Positions 25,321-36,793 of a DNA stretch of 64,000 bases are shown piece after piece (within the stretch, counting starts at the first letter, position 1; every line of letters begins with the position of its first letter). The notes below the pieces were generated by a model, which saw nothing but the letters and a program-made list of their open reading frames with translations, had not been told where the DNA came from and did not search any database. The DNA lies in the NCBI GenBank assembly GCA_963966185.1, contig CAWZYM010000346.1:561001-625000 (forward strand), given 5' to 3'. The position numbers were made by a program, and so were the translations under genes. This DNA comes from Rhabditoides inermis. Taxonomy: Eukaryota; Nematoda; Chromadorea; Rhabditida; Rhabditidae.

Positions 25321-28099
25321 ATGAAGGTCCGCTGGATTCTCCTTTTCCTTCTCTTACTCTGCGTCTCTGCCGGCGGGTCCGAGGAAGGGGACGGTTCGAG
25401 TGGAGAGGACGGTGAGTTGCGGGAGAGAGAGAGAGAGAGAGAGAGAGGAGGGAGATAGAGAGAGAGCAGGGAGATAGAGAGATGGAGAAATGAGAGAGGG
25501 GAGAGAGGGAGAGAGAGGGAGAGGGGGCTCGGCGAGCGTGGAAGGGGAGCTAACTAGGGGCGAAGAGTCGAATTTATGCTTCACACCACTTCACGGAGGG
25601 TGGGAGGGTTGCGCCGTTCTATTCATGGGTGGGTGGGAACGCAAGTACCGAGAATGGGGCTTGTTCTTTGTCGTGAAATTTCGACCATTTCACCTGGTGC
25701 GAGACCAGACAACAGACAACCGACGCACTACGCCACTCTAATAAGGATTGTTTCGTCCACAAAAGCTGTTAATAGTAGTGTTGTTGTCGTTGTAGTGAGA
25801 GGAGGCTGTGTGTGGTTGAGAGTGAAACGGTTCTAATGTGATATTGATGTATTGATGACGTGGTTGTATTGATTTATTGAGTGATCTGTTGTTGTGGTTT
25901 GAGGTTTGTAGTGGTAAAGCAATCGCTTTCCGTGTCGTTCTATTTGGTGTGTCGGGGGTTTGACTTGGTTTGTCTGAGTGTAGAATGGCTGGTGAAAGAA
26001 AAAAAATTCTCCAGCTCAAATATCTCCGCACCACTCGCGCGCCAAGGCAGGTTGTGCACCGGTCGTGCGCAAGCAGCGCAATTTTGAATGCTTTGATTCG
26101 ATCAATGATCGATGCTCTGGTCATTAGACCTGACGAATCTCAGACAATATGTGCCAACGCGTAACGTGTTTGCGCGCAAATTGCGCTCCTGGAGAATCGG
26201 AGAGGACTATATGTATTTTGGCAAGGACCCAGCTCTCTTTTTGGCGTGTCACCCACTACCTAGCTTTCCGGTACACCTATCTGTGATTTCAGAAACTTCG
26301 CAGAACGAGACTCTTAAGTATGACCAAGCAAAGGATCATCGCACGTTTGGGGTGGAAAACGACATCAAATATTTCAAGCTCAATTCATTTTGTTTGACAG
26401 GAAAAGGTAACTGCGATTTCTTGTTTCCTGATCTCATTTTTCTATTTTAAATTGTAGTCTCCTACTAATTTAATGATTTTGTAACTTTATTTGTTTAAAT
26501 TTTCTAGTTTAAAAATCTAATTTTAATTCTCTTCGCGTCACGTTCGATTTTTCTTCTCAGAGCCACAAAAGCATACAATAGTTGTTTTCTTATATTTTTT
26601 CAGATGGCAATTTTACTGTTGTTCCATCAACTACCAAGTTTTGGCTCAAAAAAAACCCGAACAATGTTGCATATTTCATTCCTGATAAGGTATAAAGAAG
26701 CTGTATAAAAAACGCATTCTAATTTGAATTGTTTAGAGTTGCAATCTGGAAGCGAAGTAAGATTTTCGGATTTCAATTTCGGCTAATTTCATTTAACGGA
26801 CTACTTCCAGTACTGAAAAACTCAAGAGTTCTGCCGATGAGTGTTCTATTCGTAACGATAACGAAAAATATTACTATCATATGTGCTCGATTATTACAAA
26901 TACAACGCTAACTTGTTGCTGCCCAAATATTCATTGTCAAAAGGTGATTTTTTTCTTTCTTTTTTCGAAAGTTACTATGTTTTCAATGATCTAGATACTT
27001 CTTGATATGATTAATATCGGATTACTCCCAACAGACCTTATTGGTTCAGCACCAAATCAGCAAGGTGATCGAAACAGAATCTGGCGGGATTCAAACTAAA
27101 AAAAAGAGAGAGATATTTTTTTTACATAAATACATATATAGATACTTGCCCAAATTTGACGGTACAGAAATTGTCTTGTTCTAACCAGTGAGAAACCTTT
27201 TTTTTAAATGTTCTGAGCTCAAATGAGTATTACCGGAAGAGAGACATCGATATCGAGCCAATAAAGTATTGGAAAAGTTGATAGGTTAACGCTACACCAG
27301 TTTAAACGAGAAGAATCGCGTTTTGGAGATTTTCCACTACTTTCTTTCGAGTTTTGGAGTTGCATTATCAACAAAAGCGAATGGGACTATTGCTAGTGAA
27401 AAGTGCCAAGATGTTTTTTTGTTGTTGTAAATACAAAAAATACATTCCAGATCAAAGTAATTAACTGTAAATCAAGTTAATCATTTCCTTTAAATTGGAC
27501 TAAGCGAGCGGAACTGCAAGCTTGATTTGTTTCGCGTTTTAGAAACGTATACGGCACGACCGAGCGCATGTCTCGATGCCATCTGGACATACAAAACATT
27601 GCAAACGAATGTCTTCGCTGACAGTTCGTCAATGTGGAACAAGCATGATACTCACATCAAACATTCAACCAGAGTCTGCGGCGTTAAGGAGGTATGGAGT
27701 GTCACAGACAATCACTTTCAGAAATCATTTATGTCGTACGACGAACGCTTGGTTAGTGTTATAAATGATAAATTGTAGGTGTGCGGAATACGGACTTTCT
27801 ATAAGGAGTTAAAGTTCGAGTTTGGATGCTTCCCAGTGATTCGGAGCACTTTGAAATCGGATGTGCTGAGTCACCGTTTTCCTACGGTTAATCTTGAACA
27901 CATGACATCAAACGATACTACTTCAATGCGCGTTTTCAAGCCGATTCTCAAAAGTATCAAGAAGAAAATATACCAGGTAGATGTGCGACAATTTTCCAGC
28001 AATGATTCGTGAGATTTATAGGTAGGCAAGCTGGAAGTTGTGGATGAGCTGGGGTGTTTTGGAGACAACTGCAATACTTATGTGAGTCTTGTTTCTCTC

Positions 28100-28147
<48 letters not shown>

Positions 28148-28517
28148 ACTCGCTCATTCAGATATTTGTCAATTTCTTGCTGCCAATCATTTCCAAGGAC
28201 CCCGACCAATTCCAAAGCGATGGCGAAGGCGAATCCATACCGCCCGAAATAGGCGAGTTTATTATAATAGCATATCTGGTAATTACGATTAATTGAACTA
28301 ATTTAAGATAAGTTGATTAATACAATTAATTAAAAACAATCATAAACAAAAAAAACATCGTAAACGTGTTTTCAGAGCCACCAGCAATCGATAATGTTTC
28401 ATTGGTTGAGAGGTGACCACTATTATTACTATATACTTAAGCGCTTATTTCAGAAAATTCAACGAAATCTACATTGTGAAATATAAGGACTATATGTGGT
28501 TCCGGGAAAATTGCGGT

Positions 28518-28569
<52 letters not shown>

Positions 28570-28593
28570 TGGGGAGAGAGAGAGGGGAAGAAG

Positions 28594-28638
<45 letters not shown>

Positions 28639-28955
28639 GAGGACAGAGAAGGAGGGAGAGTTCCAGGTCCCTACATCACTCTCTTCTTGGGTGTATATTT
28701 TCTCTTCATCTACTGGCTTTCTTTCAAATGCGACCCCGAAGTGCGCAGGGGAATACAGCAGGTGAGATCTCTCTCTAGCATATGTATCTCTCTATCTCAC
28801 GATCTCTCTGTCATTGCTTAACTAACTTTTGTGTGTTTCGTGTTCTGATCAAACTGTGTTGTGTGTATTGTGTTTTGCAGGCGCACGAAGAGTTCGAGCG
28901 CATGAAAGCGAATGGAGCGTTTCAAGTTTCAATGACTCATTTTCACCAATATTAA
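25321..28955 (+). CDS. Family A gene 4: intact two-module cysteine-rich type I membrane protein, 426 aa
   Basis: Fourteen exons: 25321-25411, 26293-26406, 26604-26689, 26737-26756, 26811-26943, 26995-27064, 27543-27691, 27779-27976, 28022-28081, 28162-28252, 28376-28412, 28454-28515, 28667-28761, 28881-28955 (1281 nt, fully in phase). Signal peptide MKVRWILLFLLLLCVSAGG. Module 1 ends CCCPNIHC. Module 2 has VCGIR and FGCFP but lacks the third-loop cysteine (SDVLSHRFP) and the first cysteine of the CC pair (ELGCFGDNCN). Membrane segment TLFLGVYFLFIYWLSF. The tail is extended by nine residues (VSMTHFHQY) compared with A2. The intron after exon 10 appears to use a GC donor (ATAG/GCGAGT). Exon 1 and exons 12-13 are almost identical to A1, while exons 2-11 are strongly diverged. 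This is the only A copy in the window without a truncating change. Confidence 0.87.
26007..26204 (+). mobile_element. M2 MITE-like element in A4 intron 1
   Basis: Copy of the M2 repeat, from ATTCTCCAGCTCAAATATCT to GCTCCTGGAGAATCGG, with the interior GTCGTGCGCAAGCAGCGCAA and GATCAATGATCGATGCTCTG. Its ends are imperfect. Confidence 0.7.
28516..28666. repeat. A4 intron 12, almost wholly (GA)n
   Basis: The intron starts GTAGAGAGAG and stays GA-rich to GGAGAGTTCCAG. Confidence 0.95.
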
Positions 28956-29850
28956 TAGTGCTGTGTGCGTAAAAATATAAACAACTTTACCACGTTTATA
29001 CAATTTCAAAAATGGTTTCAATGAGAACAAAAGCATTCCCACCTGAAGTTCAGGCAAGATTACATTGTCCGGATACATCCTTTAATGTTTTGTTCGAACA
29101 AGTTTTTTTTAAACGTTCTTTTCGAGTCCTCTATTAAGCACCAATGTGCGGTTGATATTTCATACGCTGTGTGGAACGTAAGAGAATTAAAAAGAAATCC
29201 TGTCTCGCAAATCGAAGTCGCTACAGAACCACTACATGAGCTATACGGTAGAGTACCGTAAGGTTACTGTAATGTGCCGTATGTCTACATCTGCACGTTT
29301 GTTCTTATTAGACATTTCGTACATCATCGCTGTTTGCATACGCGCATATTCTGATGGTTGTCGACCCTCACTCAAGTCATTTCCCCAGACTGTCTCCTCT
29401 CATCGAGGCATTATCGCGGAGACAGCACTTTTCGACATCTCCATTCTCGTCTTTTCCCCTTCTCCTTCTCTTCTCCTTTTCGAAACTTCCGTCATCCCTC
29501 CTCCCCCTCCCGATGGCGGAATTATCGCCATGTTTAACCCCTTGTCTAACCCCTTGTCTAACCCCTTGTCTAACTCCTCGCACAACCAGACGAGTCCAAA
29601 AACAGTGCGTTTCGAAGAGACCCGAGCAAACCGTAAACGATCTATAATCAATCAATATCCCAACAATTACCTCGTCCTCTGTCTCCCCCTGTCTTCCCCC
29701 CCCCCTTTCATTGCCGAATTATCATAGTCACAGTCTCTTCGACCCTTTTCGAGATTCGCCGTTCTCGTAATTTCCCCTTCTCCTCATCTTCTCCTCTCCT
29801 TCTCTTCTCCTTTCCTTGTCCTCCGTCATTCCCCCGCCCTCCCCCTCCCG

Positions 29851-30369
29851 ATGCCGGTCTGGCTGGCGTCCCTCCCCTGGCTGGAGTGGCTCTGTCTCTC
29901 CCTCCTTCCCTTCTGCATACTCATCGCCATACCTCCCCTTCTCTTCTGCTCCTCGCACAAGATGGACGGGCACAGGTGTCTGCCCAAGGAGCGCTCGGAT
30001 AAGGACGAGGTAGGTATTGATTGATTATCGATCGTTTTCGAAGTAGTGCGAAGTGGTGGTAGACTATTGCGGAGGGGCGCAACGCATTTCAGTGGTATTT
30101 TTGAAGATAGGGGGCCTATTTTACCTCCGCTGCCCGCTCATCGGCCCTTTGCCGACGGCACATGCGAGAGAGTGCGAGAGAGCACGCGAAGAGAAGAAAT
30201 CTTCGGTGGTAGTTTGAAGAGACTGACCGCTACTTTAGTCGGAGGCGTCTACCGAGAAGACTGGGAGCTGGTCGACTGCGTCTACGAAGTCATCTAGGAA
30301 TACTACGTCAGTCACGAAGACGGCGTCTGTATCGACGGCAAGCGCGATTCCCGGTAGTATCAAAGTGCG

Positions 30370-30426
<57 letters not shown>

Positions 30427-31181
30427 CTCTCTCTCCTCTCTCTCTCCTCTCTCTCTCTCTCTTTCTCTCCTTCTCTCTTTCTCTCTCTCTCACCATCTAG
30501 TCGATCGATTATCGATCGGTTATCGATTGATTATCGATTGATCATCGATTGATCATTCAGTTCGCCTCCTCGCTCCCCCTCCGCTCCACCCAATCCTGCT
30601 CCACCTGCTCTCCCCACTCCTCCTCCGCTTCTGCTCCCGACACGAAGCGCTACAGTACCACTACCGAAACTGAGGTATACGGTAGAGTACCGTAGGGTTA
30701 CTGTAGAGTACCGTCGGGTTACTGTAGATTACCGTAGAGTTACTGTAGAGTACCGTAGAGTTACTGTAGAGTACCGTAGGGTTACTGTAGAGTACCGTAT
30801 ACCTAAAGTACCGTATACCTAGGTCTTTCACTCTGCCAACTCGTACGAGCCGGAGATCTTCTTTGACTCGTCGCGAACTCCTCTCCCGCCCACGCCTGTC
30901 AAGTGGGTTTTTTTCTGCTACGAATTACTATTGACGAAAATGTTTGGCATTTGGAATCGGACTATTTTATTTATTTTTTTCAGAACCGCCGTGCAGCAGA
31001 TCTCGTTCGACTTTATGTCGACGACGCATGTGAGTATCGAGTGATTATCGATCGATTATCGATCGATTATTGATTAATTGATTGATTGCAGGGCATTCCG
31101 TCTCTGACGACTGACGACTATCCGAGTGAATTCCAGACCATCACCAATCCGTCGCCTTCTCTCTCCGTCTCCACCAACTAG
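29851..31181 (+). CDS. Family B gene 4: single-pass Ser/Thr-rich membrane protein, 204 aa
   Basis: Six exons: 29851-30009, 30239-30364, 30561-30674, 30823-30902, 30984-31029, 31092-31181 (615 nt, in phase). Exon 1 encodes MPVWLASLPWLEWLCLSLL and is nearly identical to B2 exon 1. Exon 3 is longer than in B1 (extra serines). The C-terminal exons match B1 and B3 closely (SLTTDDYPSEFQ). Intron 1 contains a partial reverse M1 MITE. Intron 2 starts with (CT)n directly after GTGCGTCG. Intron 3 is a ladder of TAGAGTACCGTA units starting at the donor GTATACGGTAGAG. Polyadenylation signal AATAAA at 31328-31333. Confidence 0.86.
30057..30235. mobile_element. Partial M1 MITE in B4 intron 1
   Basis: Reverse-oriented M1 sequence (AGATAGGGGGCCTATTT, TTGCCGACGGCACATGCGAG) like that in B2. 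It is followed directly by GTTTGAAGAGACTGACCGCT and the exon 2 acceptor. Confidence 0.65.
30371..30492. repeat. (CT)n tract in B4 intron 2
   Basis: About 120 bases of CT with CCT and TTC interruptions, starting about 7 bases after the exon 2 donor. Confidence 0.95.
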
Positions 31182-31534
31182 ATTATCGACTTATCGATTT
31201 TCTTGTCAGATTATCGATTTATCGATTTTCTTGTCTTACAATGCCTTAAAACGTTCTTATGATCTTCTGTTGAGTCATGCACTGTAAATGCTACTTAATT
31301 TTGTGCTTAATCTTTGCTGCGGTTTCCAATAAAGTTTTTTCGAGAAACGGTTTTCTGGTCTCCTGTATTTGATTCGTTTAAGAGAATACGTTTAATTTTT
31401 TTCCATTACTTCCGATTGAACGGTTTTGCGTAAGAATACGTTTACCTATTTGTTCGACGTCTTTTCAAACTGCGTAAGTACGTCTTTTAACTTTATGATT
31501 TCTCTCGGCTAAGCAATTATGGCTAAAGTTCCCG

Positions 31535-31736
31535 CCATTTCTCTAGTTCAAAAATCCCCGCACCGTTCGCGCGCCATGGCTTTTTTTCACCGGTCGCGCG
31601 CAAGCAGCGCAATTAGAAATATACTGAAGCAATCAGTGATCAATGCTCTGGCCATTAGACATGATGAAAGGTCCATACAACATGTGCCACAGCCTATGTA
31701 ACGTGCTTGCGCACAATTGTGCTCCTGGAGAAATGG
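31535..31736 (+). mobile_element. M2 MITE-like element
   Basis: 202 bp bounded by CCATTTCTCTAG and CTGGAGAAATGG, a near-perfect 12-bp inverted repeat. Interior CACCGGTCGCGCGCAAGCAG and TGCTCTGGCCATTAGACATG. Other copies: 36035-36237 (reverse), 26007-26204, about 18720-18920, about 4205-4400, about 46310-46375 (partial) and about 55655-55860. Confidence 0.85.
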
Positions 31737-31739
31737 AGA

Positions 31740-34110
31740 GGACTTTACATAATTTCGTTGATGTTACAAAATTCCTTTCAGTCTCTATCACGTTCTATTT
31801 TCTAACACGCTTTTTGTTGAGTACGTTTTACGCTCGCTATTTGTCTCGGCTGAACAGTTTGGCCTAATACGGTTCCGTTAAGGATATCAATCAATCACTC
31901 ATCCATATAGAATCGCTGAACCCTGACTATACAACAAGTGCATACGGTACGCCACAAGGGCTAAGTAAGCAAGCGATGGAAGCTGGAAGAAACATTGTTT
32001 AGAAACGAATATTGTTTCTATGCAATGTGAGAGAAAAGGCAATCGTATAATACGAAAGGAAAATAACAATAACTTTTCACGGTGTCCTTCATTTTCTCTA
32101 ACTATAGCTCAATCACCGAACATTTGCGAAAATCTTACAACCTTTTGATGTGCGTTTCACAGCAGCCATAAAACTGGTTGTGATTAATCCAGTGTGATAC
32201 GATGTCAGTTGATAAGGCATATATTTGTTTTAGTATTTATTTATCATATAGTCTTTCTATCGAGAGAATATCTTGGTATCTTGAAACAAACCTACTTTTC
32301 ACGGTCGCCACAACTCGGAATGTTTGAAAAAGTGTCATTTTATGGAATGTTAACAACACAACCCGCCTTTCCCACAAAACGGTGTGTCGTGCACATCTAG
32401 TTTCCCTCTCAATCCCAAAAAAATGCAAAAGTCAGTGAGCCAATGTCTTGTCACTAGTCAGGCCAGCAATTGATGCTCTCTTTTGGTTTTCCAACAACGT
32501 GCGAGTGAGCAACAACCAAACGAAATTGGTATATGAAATGAATAGTAAAACTCCGTCGTCCATCAATACTTCGTCGTTAAAAATGTGCGATACCCCGAAC
32601 CAATTTTTTTCTTCTTCACTTTTTAATCAAATTGAGAAAGTGAAAATAAGCGAGTTTCCGAAAACATCTTTGAGTCAAAATGCCGCGTTTCACGAGCTAA
32701 AATTTATCACAAATGGTCATAGCAGCGTTGTTAATAAATGTGTATAGGGTATTGCTAACGAGTATCGCTCTTTCGCCGAGAGAGCGCAGGGCGGCGAAAT
32801 AGGCCAGAGCGAGAGAGAGCGGCAGACAACGAGAGCGTACGCGACCCGGTCACTACTGACAACCTCAATACTAGTTTTCTACCCTATTTTGAATAAGAAA
32901 AGACGCACAATAACCACTCACATGCACAACAGTTCGATCTATTTATCGTTAACACCCATACGCGAATAGTCATTTCCTCGGAACATATGTATGCATATCA
33001 TCGCAATATGTAATAATCACAAATATTTGAATTCAACACCACAGTTATGATACAGAGATAGTTTTTAATTCCGTCCAGGTCGCTAGTGCGGCGAAATGAC
33101 GTAATCGCGCGACCATCGTTCACCAGTACCTGCAGCAAATATGTTTCGACTTTATGTATAACGTAACAACTTCCAAGCATTTCTCCCTGTTTGAACATAC
33201 AATATCTACGAGTTCAACAAGACACACCTTGAGTTGTGGGAGAATGCGGATGCGGAACTGGCGATATCAAGAGAGCGTTTAGGATGGTTCGGCACGGACA
33301 GCTTCTGCAAACACGAAATTTGACATTCGAATGGAGCGATGATATTTGAATACGCACAAAACACAAAACTTCACATCATATAACGAACTGATGAATACTC
33401 ACCTGATCAAGGTGCAATCTCCGCTCGCCAGCTTCGATTCCTACGGTGAGGATCCGACAGGAGACAACACAGCTTCACGCGAACGGGCATCAACATGTTC
33501 AATGGAGCGAGACGTGCGCCGGCTCTAACATAATCCAATTAAAACACAACATCTCAATCACAATTATGAAACGCGGTGAAAAGTATAAACACGCATTGTT
33601 CGAAATCTGAACTACGGCGATAATAAGGCCATTTTCCATAAAATAAGATATTTTACTGTGTAATTCACATAACACTGATGAATCTAATTGTTTGAAGACA
33701 AGTATCTCAATAAATAGAAGCAAAATAACATAATAAACAAACAAACAAGTGAACAAAAGGAAATCGCTTTGCCCATTTGCAACAGGGCAAATTATGGCGA
33801 TATTGTGCGCCCGAGCACAAGCGTTGTGTGACTACGGTCTTTCGATAGGGCACATTCTTATTTCTGATAAGCAAAGTTCGAAAGTCGTATAGTGTAGTAT
33901 GTAGTGTAGTGTGAGTGAGAATATTCGTTTTGTGTGACACTGTTCTGCCCATTGTCATTGTTCGGAACAACACATAACATATAAAACAAGTCTCGCTCAT
34001 TCACACAAGACAAAACGTGTATTATTCAGTCATTCACAAACATTCACACATGCACAACAAAACACCGCCAGAATCCAAAACTTCGGGAATCGAGAATTAT
34101 TCATCGTCTT
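31740..34110. other. Spacer with at most weak exon candidates
   Basis: No gene can be built with confidence. On the minus strand there are possible exons: 33234-33316 with a TTTGCAG acceptor (KLSVPNHPKRSLDIASSASA), a 3' exon ending at 33403 with a strong GTGAGTATTC donor, and a frame at 32998-33135 (VLVNDGRAITSFRRTSDLDG). Their phases do not join simply. A stretch at 32758-32890 rich in GAGAGAGCG resembles M1 MITE interior sequence. Confidence 0.35.
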
Positions 34111-34114
34111 CTCG

Positions 34115-34411
34115 TCACTCGTCTTCTTCCAGACCTAGACGGATGGCCTAAAAGAAAAGAGAAAAGTTATTCAGACTCTACTCGCAGATTTGAAAAATAT
34201 CGAGTTTTATAATTACAATTTATGATGAGCACCGGAAAAAACTATCAGTGAGTGGCGTGTTATAAAAGTCGAATACATTGTGAAAAGTCATAGATGAATT
34301 CACTCTATCATAATCGATTAGAATTTTGTCATGATCATAAATAACGTTATAGTATATAGTACATATATAGTATATAGTATATAGTATATAGTATATAGTA
34401 TATAGTATATA

Positions 34412-34487
<76 letters not shown>

Positions 34488-35285
34488 TAAATACTATATA
34501 CTATTTAAACTCTATCACTTGTACCGGCATGGGCAGAAGTCGCTTCGCGTAAGAGGAGTAGCGATCCTTCAGCGCCTGAAAATGCGTTTTTTTTAAATGA
34601 CATTCACATTATTTTGATTCTTCCTGGAATTTCAGAAACACACTAAATGAAAGCGTATGTGTTAGATGTTAAGCATGAGTCTGTGCCAGAGCGATACTAC
34701 TTCGATCTACGATCTAGCTCTAACCGTCTGACGTTCTTGTTTTGCGCGCTATTGCAAGCTGAACCTGTTTTCCTCTGATCTACCCAACAATACAATACTT
34801 GTCATATATAAATGTTATTATTTTATTATTGTTATATAAAACTATACTTGTCATCTCGAGCATGCTCTTCCCACTATCACGCATGCACTCTCACAGAAAC
34901 GTGTATATATGTACACTGTATCCAACAACCAACAACAATATTCCACGGAAATCCGCCACTGCTGACAATTATGTTGATTGGTTACGTATTGTACATGTGC
35001 TTGTTTGCTAGCTGCTGTTCTTCCTCTTTTGTAAGTACATTTGCATTTACTAGAACTTCTTTGAACTTGTTTGAAATCCACAACTGCTGACAATTATGTT
35101 GATTGGCCACTCAATTCCACGTTTTGTACACGTGCTTGTTTTGCTGGCTGCTGTTCTTCCTTTTATGTGTGCATTTGTAGTTATTTAATTTTTTTTTCTC
35201 ACCGCAGTCACCGGGTAGTGCCTCGACTCGCGGCGGAAAAGGTCGGAGAAGCGGGAGAACACCTGAATTAGCATAAACAGAGAGA

Positions 35286-35320
<35 letters not shown>

Positions 35321-35457
35321 GGAGAGAGAGGGAGAGAGGAAGAGATTAATGAGAGAGAGAGTGAGAGAGAGAGAGTGAGAGAGAGAGGAAGAAAGAGAAC
35401 CAGGAAGAGAAAGAGAGAGAGAAAGAGAGAAAGAGAGAGAGAGAGAGAGAGAAGAAA

Positions 35458-35496
<39 letters not shown>

Positions 35497-35634
35497 GACA
35501 GGAAGACAGGAGGAGAGAGAGAGAGAGAGATAAGAGAGGAGGTGCAGGAGAGAGAGAGAGAGAGACAGAGAGAGAGACAGAGAGACAGAGAGACAGAGAG
35601 ACAGAGAGACAGAGAGACAGAGAGAGAGAGAGAC

Positions 35635-35694
<60 letters not shown>

Positions 35695-36580
35695 GACCTG
35701 TCGGAACATGGGTCGATTAGGCAGGCTCCTCCGGTTGATGCAGTCCTGTTGCGGAATGCAGTCTTGCCCTGAACTTTCTAATTCGATTTAGCGTGATCAA
35801 ATACGTTTCAGGAGCTATATTATTCTCTGCGAATCAGTTTTACCCAATAACTCGATTTTAGGCCCGGTACCTTATCCTCTATTAGCAGACAACCAGTCGA
35901 AAACTCGCGAATACTTACCTTGCCAATATCATGGGACTTGCTGTGTAAAATACTAGTCAGCCAAGATTACACATGAATGTTGATTGTTTTGTCGTGTGGT
36001 GGCAACACTTCCGTCCAAAAAGTTAAAGTCCTCTCCATTTCTCCAGGAGCACAGTTTGTGCGCAAGCACGTTACATAGGTTGTGGCACATATTTTATGAG
36101 ATTTGTATCATGTCTAATGGTTAGAGCATCGATCACTGATCGCTTCAGTACATGCAAAAGTGCATTGCTTGCGCGCGACCGGTGCAAAACAGCCATGGCG
36201 CGCGAATGGTGCGGGGATTTTTGAACTGGAGAAATGGCGGGAACTTTATCAGAAATTGTGATGCAAAATCGGCACTGGTAACAACGTGTAGATTATAGTT
36301 GTTAGATGGCGGCCGTGGATTCTCACCCCTCAGAATTCTCATTTCTGCCACTGCTCAAAATGCCTTATTCGACCATTCTGAGGGCGCAATCGCATTGTGA
36401 GCCCAAGCTTACTCCTAACTATTCTTTAGGTCATTTTAGGGGGGGGATGCAATCTGGGGTGAAAAACGGACGCGATTTGAAGAACACTGTTGTTTCATAT
36501 TTGTGCATACAATAAAGCTCACCACTGCTGCGCGCGCGCTCAGTGCACTCGGCGACACAGACCTGAACGAGCAAGTATCC

Positions 36581-36629
<49 letters not shown>

Positions 36630-36760
36630 ACTCTCTCTCACTCTCTCTCACTCTCTCTTTCTTTCTCTCCCTCTCTCCCTCTCCCTCTCTCCCTCTCCCT
36701 CCCTCTCTCCCTCTCTCTCTTTCTCTCTCACCCAACCCCTTACGAGAGAGAGAGAGAGAG

Positions 36761-36793
<33 letters not shown>

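Noticed and set aside
35185..35709. 174-aa Leu/Ser/Val frame on the minus strand
   Set aside because: It is the (GA)n tract read through; only the short VFSRFSDLFRR part at its end is a real exon.
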